Assembly: GCF_900105325.1 (NCBI RefSeq)
Contig: NZ_FNSU01000003.1
Location: forward strand, 2,356,001 to 2,420,000
Source of the DNA: Pseudomonas marginalis
GTDB lineage: Bacteria; Pseudomonadota; Gammaproteobacteria; Pseudomonadales; Pseudomonadaceae
Length of the DNA stretch: 64,000 nt
Reading direction: 5' to 3'
The position numbers were made by a program, and so were the translations under genes. Of this stretch, positions 49,708 through 59,994 are shown one piece after another (position 1 is the stretch's first letter; every line of letters starts with the position of its first letter). Under the pieces are notes generated by a model. It was not told the DNA's origin and did no database searches. It was given only the letters and a program-made list of their open reading frames with translations.

Positions 49708-51510
49708 TCAACGTACCTGTTGCAAGTGTCCATACAGTTTGGCGTACAGCCCGCCATCGGCAATCAGCTGCTGATGGTCACCATCCTCGGCAATGTGACC
49801 GCCGTCGAACACCAAGACTCGATCCGCTTGCTTAACAGCCGACAGACGGTGGGCGATGATCAGTGTAGTACGCCCGCTGAGGAACCGTGCCAGCGCCTGG
49901 TGCAGGTTGTACTCGGTGGCGGCGTCCAGGGCGGAGGTTGCTTCGTCGAGTATCACCACCTTGGGTTCGGCCAGGACCATGCGCGCAATCGCCAGGCGCT
50001 GGCGCTGCCCACCGGAAAAACGCACCCCGGAACGCCCCACCACACTGTCCAGGCCCAAGGGCAGTGCCTTGACGGTAGCATCCAACTGGGCGATTTCCAG
50101 TGCCTGCCAACAGGCCTGGTCGCTGCGCTCCCGGCCCATGGTCAAGTTGGCGCGCACGGTGTCGTTGAACAGCGCCGGGTGTTGCAGCACCACCGCAACG
50201 TGCTCGCGAAGGGTCTCCAGACCAATCTCCTGCTGGGTGGCACCACCAAAACGGATACTGCCCGCCTGGGGCGTGTAGAGCCCGAGCAACAATTGCACCA
50301 GGGTGCTTTTGCCACCGCCGCTGGCGCCGACGATTGCCACCTTCTCACCGGGCGCGATGGTCAGGTTCAACTGGTCGAGTACCAGTTCTTCGCCGTAGCC
50401 GAAGTCCAGGCCGCGCACTTCGATGCCCACGGTGTCGCGCCCGGTGAACGGATCAGCACCGCCGGCATATTGCGGCTCATCGGCACGCGCCAGCAGTTCG
50501 TTGATCCGCGTCAGCGCCCCGCCTGCCGCGTAGTAGGCGTATTGCAGGTTAAGCAGTTGCTCCACCGGGCCGATCATGAACCACAGGTAGCTGAACACCG
50601 CGAGCATCTGGCCGATGGACAGGTCGGAAAACAGCACGGTGAGCATCGCCGCCGCACGGAAGATGTCGATACCGAACTGGAACAGCAACCCACTGGCGCG
50701 GCTCGAAGCGTCGGTTTTCCATTGCGAGTGAATGGCGTAGTCACGCACTTCCTGGGCCCGCTGGCCGAGGCGCCCGAGGAAAAAGCCCTGGCGGTTGCCG
50801 GCGCGCACTTCCTGGATGGCATCCAGGGTTTCGGTCAGGGCCTGGGTAAAGCGCGAGGTGCTGTCGTTTTCCAGCTTCTTCAGGTGCTTGACGCGCTTGC
50901 CCAACTGCACCGTGGCGTAGATCACCAACGGATTGAACAGCAGGATCAGCAGCGCCAGTTGCCAATGCATCCACACCAGGATCGCCGAGGTACCCACCAG
51001 GGTCAGCATGGCCACCAGGAAACGGCTGAGGGTTTCACCGACAAACTTGTCCAGCGTATCCAGGTCGGTGACCAGGTGGGTGGTGACGGTCCCGCTGCCC
51101 AGGCTTTCGTATTCGCCCAGGGAGATGCGCTTGAGCCGCTCGATCAGGCGCACGCGGATGCGGTACACGATGTCCTTGGCCAAGCGCGCAAACAACCGCG
51201 CCTGCACCACGTTGAACAGCAGCGCGCCACAACGCAGAAACAGCGTCACCAGCAGCATCAGGCCGATATAGCCGGCCGCCTTCTGCCACCCCAGGGGCAA
51301 TGCGTGGTTCATGACCTTGAGCGCGGCATCGCCGTGTCCCAACAGCACTTCATCCACCAGCAACGGCAACAGCAGGGGAATCGGCACACTGCACAGGGTC
51401 GCCAGCACGGCGACGCCATTGGCGATCCACAGGGACTTCTTGTGCCGCAGGGCCAGGCGGCGAATTTCCGCCCAGGTCAGTCGGTCGGTGCGTGGTGACT
51501 GGTCATGCAC
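49708..51510 (-). CDS. ABC exporter, fused permease-ATPase (MsbA/multidrug type)
   Basis: A 600-residue half-transporter: six-helix permease domain (about 30-320), then an ATPase with Walker A VGASGGGKST, signature FSGGQRQRLAIAR and Walker B VVILDEATSALD. Works as a homodimer exporting lipid or drug. Seven-base overlap with the DsbA-like gene upstream, so co-transcribed. Corresponds in context to PA0860 of P. aeruginosa. Confidence 0.9.
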   Translation of the reverse strand: MHDQSPRTDRLTWAEIRRLALRHKKSLWIANGVAVLATLCSVPIPLLLPLLVDEVLLGHGDAALKVMNHALPLGWQKAAGYIGLMLLVTLFLRCGALLFNVVQARLFARLAKDIVYRIRVRLIERLKRISLGEYESLGSGTVTTHLVTDLDTLDKFVGETLSRFLVAMLTLVGTSAILVWMHWQLALLILLFNPLVIYATVQLGKRVKHLKKLENDSTSRFTQALTETLDAIQEVRAGNRQGFFLGRLGQRAQEVRDYAIHSQWKTDASSRASGLLFQFGIDIFRAAAMLTVLFSDLSIGQMLAVFSYLWFMIGPVEQLLNLQYAYYAAGGALTRINELLARADEPQYAGGADPFTGRDTVGIEVRGLDFGYGEELVLDQLNLTIAPGEKVAIVGASGGGKSTLVQLLLGLYTPQAGSIRFGGATQQEIGLETLREHVAVVLQHPALFNDTVRANLTMGRERSDQACWQALEIAQLDATVKALPLGLDSVVGRSGVRFSGGQRQRLAIARMVLAEPKVVILDEATSALDAATEYNLHQALARFLSGRTTLIIAHRLSAVKQADRVLVFDGGHIAEDGDHQQLIADGGLYAKLYGHLQQVR

Positions 51511-52138
51511 AGGTTGCTCGCTCCAGCCATCGCCCCAACAACGGTGACAGCTCGGACAGCGGCTGGTAGCCGTTAGTCAGCAACGCCAACTGGCCATTAC
51601 GCTCGGCAAGCAAGGTCGGAAACCCGGCGATCCCCAGGTCCTGGACCCAGGTGAAGTCAGCGGCCGTCGCGGCATGCTGCTCGGCACGGTCGAATGCGCC
51701 GGCAAACTCGATGCGCGGGATGCCCGCCTCTTCAGCCAGCTCCACCAGCACACTGGCGAGGGTCACGTCACGGCCCTCGACATAAAACGCGCGCTGGATC
51801 AGCCCTAACAACGTCCATGCGCAATCCGGTGCCAGGCTACGCGCGGTAACAATGGCGCGACACGCAGGCTCGGTGTCGTAGACAAAGCCGTCGGGCAACG
51901 CGCCATCGCGCTTGAACGGCTGGCCGGTGGCGTCGGTGACCGCCTGCCAGTGCTCGAGGATGTAGCGCCGCGTGGTCGGTTCCAGTGCCGCGCCGCTGCC
52001 GGTACGCAAGCCGCCCACCACCAGGTGCACGTCCACGCCGGCCGCCTGGGCCTGCTCGATCAGCGCCTGCGCCACCGGGGCAAAGCCCCAGCACCAGGAA
52101 CACATTGGGTCCATCACATAGAGCAGGCGCGCGGGCAT
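51503..52138 (-). CDS. DsbA-family protein (thioredoxin fold, CSWC)
   Basis: A 211-residue protein with the redox motif CSWC at 13-16 (MDPMCSWCWGF), a helical insert and cis-Pro in AGFPTL. No signal peptide, so it is cytoplasmic, like the FrnE/2-hydroxychromene-isomerase-like DsbA group. Probably a thiol oxidoreductase; partner unknown. Sits between trhO and the ABC exporter in one operon. Confidence 0.85.
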   Translation of the reverse strand: MPARLLYVMDPMCSWCWGFAPVAQALIEQAQAAGVDVHLVVGGLRTGSGAALEPTTRRYILEHWQAVTDATGQPFKRDGALPDGFVYDTEPACRAIVTARSLAPDCAWTLLGLIQRAFYVEGRDVTLASVLVELAEEAGIPRIEFAGAFDRAEQHAATAADFTWVQDLGIAGFPTLLAERNGQLALLTNGYQPLSELSPLLGRWLERATCA

Positions 52139-52141
52139 GGG

Positions 52142-53083
52142 TCAGGCCTCGGAAGGGGTTTGCTTGTAGTTGAAGCCAATCGGGTGCGGCATATTGCGGG
52201 CCTTGGCCAGCTCAATCTGCTTTTGCCGGTCGATCGCGCTGCGACGGGTTTTCTCCGGCAGCTTATCCCAGCAATGGGGGCAACTGATGCCAGCCACATA
52301 GTGTTCGGATGCGCGGTCGGAGGCGCTCACCGGTGTGCGGCAGGCATGACATTGATCGTAGTCGCCTTCGCTCAGGTCGTGGCGCACAGTGACACGATTG
52401 TCGAACACAAAGCAGTCGCCCTGCCATTTGGTTTCTGCCTGCGGCACCTCTTCGAGGTACTTCAGGATGCCACCCTTGAGGTGGTAGACCTCATCGAAAC
52501 CTTCGCTGAGCATGTAGCTCGACGCCTTCTCGCAACGAATGCCGCCGGTGCAGAACATGGCGACCTTCTTGTGCTTGGCCGGGTCGAAGTTGGCTTTGAT
52601 ATAGTCGGGAAATTCACGAAAACTGGTGGTTTTCGGGTCGATTGCGCCTTCGAAGGTGCCGATCGACACTTCGTAGTCGTTGCGGGTGTCGATCAACAGC
52701 ACTTCGGGGTCGCTGATCAGCGCGTTCCAGTCCTGCGGGTCGACATAGGTGCCGACTTTCTTGTTCGGGTCGACGCCTTCGACGCCCAGGGTCACGATCT
52801 CTTTCTTGAGCTTGACCTTGGTGCGGTAGAACGGCTGCTCATCGCAGTACGACTCTTTGTGGTCGATGTCGTCCATGCGTGGGTCGTTCTTCAGCCAGGC
52901 CATCAGGCCATCAATGCCTTCGCGGCTGCCGGAAACGGTGCCGTTGATGCCTTCTTCGGCGATCAGCAAGGTGCCTTTGATGCCGTTGTCGACCATCGCC
53001 TGCAGCAGTGGCTCGCGCAGGGCGACGTAATCTTCGAGGGTGACGAACTTATACAGTGCCGCCACGACAATCGGTTGAGTCAT
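52142..53083 (-). CDS. trhO: tRNA uridine(34) hydroxylase TrhO
   Basis: A 313-residue rhodanese-family enzyme (YceA/TrhO): N-terminal acylphosphatase-like domain (GTLLIAEEGINGTVSG), rhodanese core with catalytic Cys in FCTGGIRCEKAS, and a C-terminal CxxC...CxxC zinc-type segment (CHACRTPV, CPHCWDKL). It hydroxylates U34 of certain tRNAs to ho5U on the way to cmo5U. Well conserved; high certainty. Confidence 0.92.
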   Translation of the reverse strand: MTQPIVVAALYKFVTLEDYVALREPLLQAMVDNGIKGTLLIAEEGINGTVSGSREGIDGLMAWLKNDPRMDDIDHKESYCDEQPFYRTKVKLKKEIVTLGVEGVDPNKKVGTYVDPQDWNALISDPEVLLIDTRNDYEVSIGTFEGAIDPKTTSFREFPDYIKANFDPAKHKKVAMFCTGGIRCEKASSYMLSEGFDEVYHLKGGILKYLEEVPQAETKWQGDCFVFDNRVTVRHDLSEGDYDQCHACRTPVSASDRASEHYVAGISCPHCWDKLPEKTRRSAIDRQKQIELAKARNMPHPIGFNYKQTPSEA

Positions 53084-53138
53084 GGGTGTTCTCTCCAGGT
53101 GGCTACCCTCGTAAGGGGTGAACCGGATGCAAAAAAAA

Positions 53139-53158
53139 CGCGCCGGCTGAGCGGCGCG
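53139..53158 (-). terminator. bolA terminator
   Basis: CGCGCCG / CGGCGCG stem with a 6-base loop, followed on the minus strand by eight T. It separates bolA from trhO. Confidence 0.85.
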
Positions 53159-53201
53159 CTGCGGATTCTAGCAAATGCAGGGTGTCAGAGACACCCGCGT
53201 A

Positions 53202-53492
53202 TCAGCTATGCCCGCCGGCGCAGGTCGGCGAGGCCGGGGCTGCGTCGATTTTCGCCCATTCTTCGGGCGTGTAGGTATGCAGCGCCAGCGCATGAAATTC
53301 GCTCATCAGGTCACCCAGGGTGGCGTAGACCTTCTGGTGGCGCTTGACGCGGTTAAGCCCCTCGAACTGCTGGCTGACCAGCACGGCCTTGAAGTGGGTC
53401 TGCAACCCACGGCTGTGCATATGGCTTTCATCCAGCACGCTCAAGTGCTCCGGGGCCAGGGCGGCGAGCGCCGTTTCGATACGCTGTTGCAT
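53202..53492 (-). CDS. BolA-family protein
   Basis: A 96-residue class II KH-fold protein with the BolA signature: SHMHSRGLQTHFKAVLVS and RHQKVYATLGDLM, EFHALALHTYTPEEW. BolA proteins pair with monothiol glutaredoxins in iron-sulfur handling and can bind DNA. I prefer ATG 53492 because AGGA lies 6 bases before it; the ATG two codons earlier directly touches that site. Confidence 0.9.
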   Translation of the reverse strand: MQQRIETALAALAPEHLSVLDESHMHSRGLQTHFKAVLVSQQFEGLNRVKRHQKVYATLGDLMSEFHALALHTYTPEEWAKIDAAPASPTCAGGHS

Positions 53493-53504
53493 GGTCATTC
53501 CTGC

Positions 53505-54023
53505 TTACTTCTTCTTGGCCGGTGCGGCGGCTTTTGGCGTGAGCTCGTTGGTCATGTCTTCCAACAGCTTGTTCACCACCGGCACGGCGCTTTCCAGCTT
53601 GGCCTGGGTCATCTGGGCCGATTGCTGGGTCAGTTGCGGCATTTTTTCCAGGACTTTCTTGCCCAGTGGCGACTGGTAGAAGGCAACCAGGTCCTTGAGC
53701 TCGGATTCGCTGAAGTTGGTGGTGTAGAGCTTGACCATGTCCGGCTTCAGCTTCGGCCAGCCGATGGCCTGGTCCAGGGCGGCGTTGGCCTTGGCCTGGT
53801 AGCTGTCCAGTACGGACTGCTTGGCGGCAGGCGCCTTGGTCTGTTCGAAACGCTGGGCGAACATTTGCTGCACTTGCATGTACACCGGGGTACCCAGCTT
53901 GTCGGCATGGGCCAGGGTAAGGAAGGCTTCGGCACTGGCGTTGTGGCTGGCGGTATCGGCAAAAACCTGGCCGCTGGCGCAAACCAGAGCAACCGCGGTA
54001 CAGATGGCACGAAGACGAGTCAT
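53505..54023 (-). CDS. DUF2059 periplasmic protein
   Basis: A 172-residue protein with a signal peptide (cleavage after VFA or FADTA, about 22-25) and the DUF2059 helical core (SESELKDLVAFYQSPLGKKV). It ends in a Lys/Ala tail. Function unknown. Immediately upstream of bolA on the same strand. Confidence 0.82.
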   Translation of the reverse strand: MTRLRAICTAVALVCASGQVFADTASHNASAEAFLTLAHADKLGTPVYMQVQQMFAQRFEQTKAPAAKQSVLDSYQAKANAALDQAIGWPKLKPDMVKLYTTNFSESELKDLVAFYQSPLGKKVLEKMPQLTQQSAQMTQAKLESAVPVVNKLLEDMTNELTPKAAAPAKKK

Positions 54024-54215
54024 CGAGTTTCCTTTTCTAGCAGGCGAGGTAAGACCCCAAGGGCGCCCATTCTGCGCCTAAAAAACGCTGCGGCTCAACC
54101 CCGGGCCTGACCGGGCGCGGATTGCAGTGAATGAATCCGATGAAAAGTCTTTTAGGGAACCCCCCAGGCCGATCAGGGCCTAAACTGCGCAAACGAACCT
54201 GAAGGAGAGTGCCCG

Positions 54216-55594
<1,379 letters not shown>

Positions 55595-55598
<4 letters not shown>

Positions 55599-56551
55599 GA
55601 CGCCATGCGTAGCCGCCGGGCCTTGAGCCCGGCGAGCAACGACGGCGCCAGCGCCACCGCCGCCGACCCCAGCACCACCACCAGCGCGCCGAAATAGCCC
55701 AGGGCATTGATCTCTTCGGCCTGCACATAGTCCGGCCACAGCCACGCCGCCAACGCCACCGCGACAAAGGTCACCAACGGCGTCAGGGCCAAGGTCGCAC
55801 TCACCCGTGAGGCTTCCCAGTGAGCCAGGGCTTCGGCAAATGCACCGTAGGCCACCAGGGTGTTCATGCAGCACGCCAGCAACAGCCAGCCTTGCAGCGG
55901 GCTCAGTTGCAGGGCCTCCAGCGGATGCGCCCACGGCGTCAGCAGCACGGCGCACGACAGGTAGATCACCATCATCACTTGCAGCGAATTCCACACGCTC
56001 AGCAACTGCTTCTGGCCCAGGGCATAGAACACCCAGACCGAAGTCGCGAGCAGGATCGTCAGCACGCCGGCGGTGTAGGCGCCAAGGGACGTCAGCAACT
56101 CTCCCAGGCGTTGGTTGAAGAACAGACCGAAGCCGACGATCAGCACCACCAGGCCCACGCACTGCCCGACGCTGAAACGTTCCTTGAACACAAACACGCT
56201 GGCGATCATCAGGAAGATCGGGCCCATCTGCACCACCAGTTGCGCAGTGCCGGGGCTGAGCAATTTCAGGCCCACCAGGTACAACACGTAGTTGCCCACC
56301 AGGCCGCACACCGCCATCGCCACCAGCCAGCCGCCCCTGGGGCCGAGTACTTTACGACTGGGCAGGCGCCTGGTCGCGGCGAGGTACACGAACAGGCAAC
56401 TGCCGGCCACCACCAGGCGAAACCAGGTGACCGTGATCGGGTCCATCACCTGCAACACTTGCTTGAGCTTGATCGGCAGGATGCCCCAGAGCAGCGCGGT
56501 CAGCAGGGTCAGGAGAAAACCGTAGACCCAGCGGCCGGAAGAGATGTGCAT
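55595..56551 (-). CDS. EamA/DMT family transporter
   Basis: A 318-residue inner-membrane protein with ten helices and two EamA repeats (LLWGILPIKLKQVLQ, ALAHWEASRVSATLALTPL). Drug/metabolite transporter superfamily; substrate unknown. Start ATG 56551 is preferred, but an in-frame ATG at 56587 is possible and neither has a strong ribosome site. Confidence 0.85.
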
Positions 56552-56675
56552 GAGTGCCCCAGAAGCCAGAGGAAGTGGAGCGGGCATTCTAGGGGGAAGT
56601 GAGCGAATTGGGATACGCCGCAGTTAAAATGTGGGAGGGGCAAGTCGAATCGTCGCACTGCCCCTCCCACACTTA

Positions 56676-57860
56676 TCAGCGCACGGCTTCGAACAGCCCC
56701 GTGGCGCCCATGCCGCCACCCACGCACATGGTGACGATGCCATAACGCACATTGCGCCGTTGCAGCTCACGCACCAGGTGCCCCACCTGCCGCGAGCCGG
56801 TCATGCCGAACGGGTGGCCGATGGAAATCGAGCCGCCGTTGACGTTGTACCTGGCGTTATCGATGCCCAGGCGATTGCGCGCATACAGGCACTGCGACGC
56901 AAAGGCCTCGTTGAGTTCCCACAGGTCGATGTCCGCCACCTGCAAGCCCCGCGCCTTGAGCAGCTTGGGCACCGAGAACACCGGGCCGATACCCATCTCA
57001 TCCGGCTCGCAACCGGCCACGGTGAAACCGCGGAAAAACGCCTTGGGCTTGAGCCCCAGTGCCAGGGCTTTCTCCAGGCTCATCACCAGGGTCATCGAGG
57101 CACCGTCGGAGAGCTGCGAGGAGTTACCCGCCGTCACCGAGCCGTCTTCGGCAAATACGGGCTTCAACCCAGAGAGGCTGGCCAACGTGGTGTCCGGGCG
57201 GTTGCAGTCATCGCGGTCAACCACGCCGTCAAGGATCTGCACAGCGCCAGTGTTCTTGTCCTCGACCTTGTACTTGACCGCCATCGGCACGATTTCATCA
57301 TCAAACAAGCCCTCTGCCTGGGCCTGGGCGGTGCGCTGCTGGCTTTGCAGGGCGTAGAGGTCCTGTTCTTCGCGGCTGACGTCATAGCGGCGGGCGACGA
57401 TTTCCGCGGTCTGGCCCATGGGGAAGTAAATGCCCGGCACCTGCTCCTTGAGCAGCGGGTTGATCAGGTTATTGGTATTGACGCTTTTCATGGTCAGGCT
57501 GATGGACTCGACACCACCGGCAACGATGATGTCGCTGCAACCCGACGCGATCTGGTTGGCCGCAATCGCAATCGCCTGCAAGCCCGACGAGCAGAACCGG
57601 TTGAGGGTCATGCCCGCCGTACCTGTGCCCAATTGCGACAGCACGGCCACGTTGCGCCCGATGTTGTAGCCCTGGGCGCCTTCGTTGGAACCCGCGCCGA
57701 CGATGCAATCCTCGACGCTGGCCGGGTCGATGCCGTTGCGGGTCAGCAGTGCGTTGACGCAATGGGCCGCCATGTCATCCGGGCGGGTCTGGTTGAACTT
57801 GCCGCGAAAGGATTTGGCCAGGCCGGTTCGCACGCTGTCGACGATCACTACTTCACGCAT
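56676..57860 (-). CDS. Acetyl-CoA C-acyltransferase (thiolase)
   Basis: A 394-residue thiolase. Cys90 (NRFCSSGLQAIA) is the acyl-carrying nucleophile; the His of GHPFGMTGSR and the Cys of TMCVGGGMGATG complete the site. It could act in beta-oxidation or in acetoacetyl-CoA cleavage; no fadB-like partner is adjacent, and the sequence does not settle which. Confidence 0.9.
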   Translation of the reverse strand: MREVVIVDSVRTGLAKSFRGKFNQTRPDDMAAHCVNALLTRNGIDPASVEDCIVGAGSNEGAQGYNIGRNVAVLSQLGTGTAGMTLNRFCSSGLQAIAIAANQIASGCSDIIVAGGVESISLTMKSVNTNNLINPLLKEQVPGIYFPMGQTAEIVARRYDVSREEQDLYALQSQQRTAQAQAEGLFDDEIVPMAVKYKVEDKNTGAVQILDGVVDRDDCNRPDTTLASLSGLKPVFAEDGSVTAGNSSQLSDGASMTLVMSLEKALALGLKPKAFFRGFTVAGCEPDEMGIGPVFSVPKLLKARGLQVADIDLWELNEAFASQCLYARNRLGIDNARYNVNGGSISIGHPFGMTGSRQVGHLVRELQRRNVRYGIVTMCVGGGMGATGLFEAVR

Positions 57861-57991
57861 GGGCTACCTCGATCTTGTCGTTGTGGGGAGATGGATCGAG
57901 GATAGATCCAGGCCTGCCCCACCGCGACGATCATTCATCCGGCGTATACAAAAGCATGGTGACGGACATAAACCTGTGGCTGGCCGGCTAG

Positions 57992-58304
57992 TTGTGGCAA
58001 GCGGGCCGGTTGTGGTGAGCAGGCTTATCGTGGCAAGCAGGCTTGTAGTGGCAAACGGGCTTGTTGGTGAGCGGGCTTGTTGTGGTGAGCGGGCTTGCCC
58101 CGCGCTGGGCTGCGAAGCGGCCCTGACCAAGGCGCCGCGTTATTTCAGGCAGACCTTATTGGCTGGTTTTGGGGCCGCTTCGCAGCCCAGCGCGGGGCAA
58201 GCCCGCTCACCACAACAAGCCCACTCACCACAACAGGCCCATTCACCAAAACAAGCCTGCTCACCACAACCGGCCCGCTCACCACAACACGCCCGCTCAC
58301 CACA
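57992..58304. repeat. REP pair flanked by inverted 18-bp tandem arrays
   Basis: The core 58087-58213 is a third REP-type inverted pair (arms GAGCGGGCTTGCCCCGCG). On its left (57992-58098) the outer REP end is repeated about six times with an 18-bp period (TTGTGGTGAGCGGGCTTG and variants; one unit is 16 bp). On its right (58199-58304) the reverse complement is repeated about six times (AGCCCGCTCACCACAACA and variants). The whole is a near-symmetrical structure of about 310 bp that fills the gap between pap and the thiolase gene. No coding function. Confidence 0.9.
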
Positions 58305-58338
58305 GAGGGCTGCATCCTGAACAACACCAGGCCAGTGG

Positions 58339-59853
58339 TTATTTCTTTTTCTTCTTGTCGTGCTTGTCGGACTTGGCGAACGCTTCCTCCAGGGCAAGGT
58401 TGATGGTGCGCAACACCTTGACCCGCGCCCAGCGCTTGTCGTTGGCCTCCACCAGCGTCCACGGCGAAACCTCGGTGCTGGTGCGGTCGACCATATCGCC
58501 CACGGCGGCGCGGTAGTCGTCCCATTTGTCGCGGTTGCGCCAGTCGTCTTCGGTGATCTTGAAGCGCTTGAAAGGGATTTCCTCACGGGCCTGGAAGCGT
58601 TCCAGTTGGGTCTGCTTGTCGATGGCCAGCCAGAACTTGACCACGATCACACCGGCGTCGCGCAGTTGCTCCTCGAAGTCATTGATCTCGCCATAGGCGC
58701 GCATCCAGTCGGCCGTGGTGCAGAAGCCCTCGATACGTTCCACCAGCACGCGGCCGTACCACGAGCGGTCGAACACGGTGAATTTGCCCCGCGCCGGGAT
58801 CTTCTGCCAGAACCGCCACAGGTACGGCTGGGCCCGTTCATCCTCGGTGGGCGCGGCAATCGGCACGATGTGGTACTGGCGCGGGTCGAGCGCGGCCGCC
58901 ACCCGACGGATCGCCCCGCCCTTGCCCGCCGCGTCGTTACCTTCGAAGACCGTCACCAGCGCGTGCTTGCGCATGCGTTTGTCGCGCATCAGGCCGGAGA
59001 AGCGCGCCTGCTCGGTAATCAGCTGTTCTTCGTAATCGTCCTTGTCCAGGCTCAGGGTCATGTCGAGGCTGTTGAGCAGGCTCATCTGGTCGATGGCCGA
59101 GGGCAACGGCGCCGGGTTCATCCCGCTGGCCTTGCCCTTGGGCAGCTTCAGGGCATTCTGCAGGCCTTCGAGCAGGATCTTGCCCACGGTGAGGCTGCGG
59201 TAGTTGGCGTCGACGCCTTCAATCACATGCCAGGGCGCGTAATCGCGGCTGGTACGGCGCAGGATGCGCTCGCCGAAATGCACGAACTTGTCGTAGGTCT
59301 CGGATTGCTGCCAGTCCAGCGGGCTGATGCGCCAACTGTGCAACGGGTCGTCGGCCAGGGCCTTGAGCCGTGCCTTCATTTGCTTCTTGGACAGGTGAAA
59401 CCAGAACTTGAAGATCAGCGCGCCTTCATCGCAGAGCATCTTCTCCAGGCGCTCGGCGCCGGCGATGGCCTGGTCGAGCCGCGCATCCTTGATCTCGCCG
59501 TGCACCCGGCCTTGCAGCATCTGGCTGTACCAGTTGCCGAAAAAAATGCCCATGCGGCCTTTGGCAGGCAGTTGGCGCCAGTAGCGCCAGGCCGGGGGGC
59601 GGGCCAGTTCTTCGTCGGTCTGCTGGTCGAAGGTGCGCACCTCGATCAGGCGCGGGTCCATCCATTCATTCAGCAGTTTGACCGTCTCACCTTTACCGGC
59701 GCCTTCGATGCCGTTGATCAGGATGATCACCGGGAAGCGCTTTTGCTGTTGCAACTCGTACTGCACCTCCAGCAAAGCCTCGCGCAGGGCGGGCACTTCG
59801 GCCTCAAAGGTGTCTTTGTCGATGGCGTGACCGATTTCGGCAGATTCGAACAT
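58339..59853 (-). CDS. pap: Polyphosphate:AMP phosphotransferase (class II PPK2)
   Basis: A 504-residue protein of two fused PPK2 domains. The first has INGIEGAGKGETVKLL, the second FEGNDAAGKGGAIRRV (Walker A) and lid-type KIPARGKFTVFDRSWYGRVLVER (Walker B DRSWYGR is kept; in the first half it is changed to GNWYSQ). Class II PPK2 makes ADP from AMP and polyphosphate. The C-terminal Lys-rich tail (DKHDKKKKK) is common. Start ATG 59853. Cytoplasmic. Confidence 0.9.
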   Translation of the reverse strand: MFESAEIGHAIDKDTFEAEVPALREALLEVQYELQQQKRFPVIILINGIEGAGKGETVKLLNEWMDPRLIEVRTFDQQTDEELARPPAWRYWRQLPAKGRMGIFFGNWYSQMLQGRVHGEIKDARLDQAIAGAERLEKMLCDEGALIFKFWFHLSKKQMKARLKALADDPLHSWRISPLDWQQSETYDKFVHFGERILRRTSRDYAPWHVIEGVDANYRSLTVGKILLEGLQNALKLPKGKASGMNPAPLPSAIDQMSLLNSLDMTLSLDKDDYEEQLITEQARFSGLMRDKRMRKHALVTVFEGNDAAGKGGAIRRVAAALDPRQYHIVPIAAPTEDERAQPYLWRFWQKIPARGKFTVFDRSWYGRVLVERIEGFCTTADWMRAYGEINDFEEQLRDAGVIVVKFWLAIDKQTQLERFQAREEIPFKRFKITEDDWRNRDKWDDYRAAVGDMVDRTSTEVSPWTLVEANDKRWARVKVLRTINLALEEAFAKSDKHDKKKKK

Positions 59854-59994
59854 GGGCGGCTCCGTTCCAGAAGTGAGCAAGACTAGCGGATTGGGCAACA
59901 ACGCGCGGGAGGAAATTCCACCGGGGCTTGCCGTGGGTCAATTCAAAGCCTGTTGATCGGCTAGAATGGCCGCCTTGCCTTTACCGAGCCGCCC

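Noticed and set aside
49720..51498. A 592-codon open frame antisense to the ABC exporter
   Set aside because: Shadow of the GC-rich coding strand; no family features.
57992..58304. Repeats that at first look like a CRISPR array
   Set aside because: The 18-bp units are contiguous with no unique spacers, diverge from each other, and mirror around a REP pair; no cas genes nearby.
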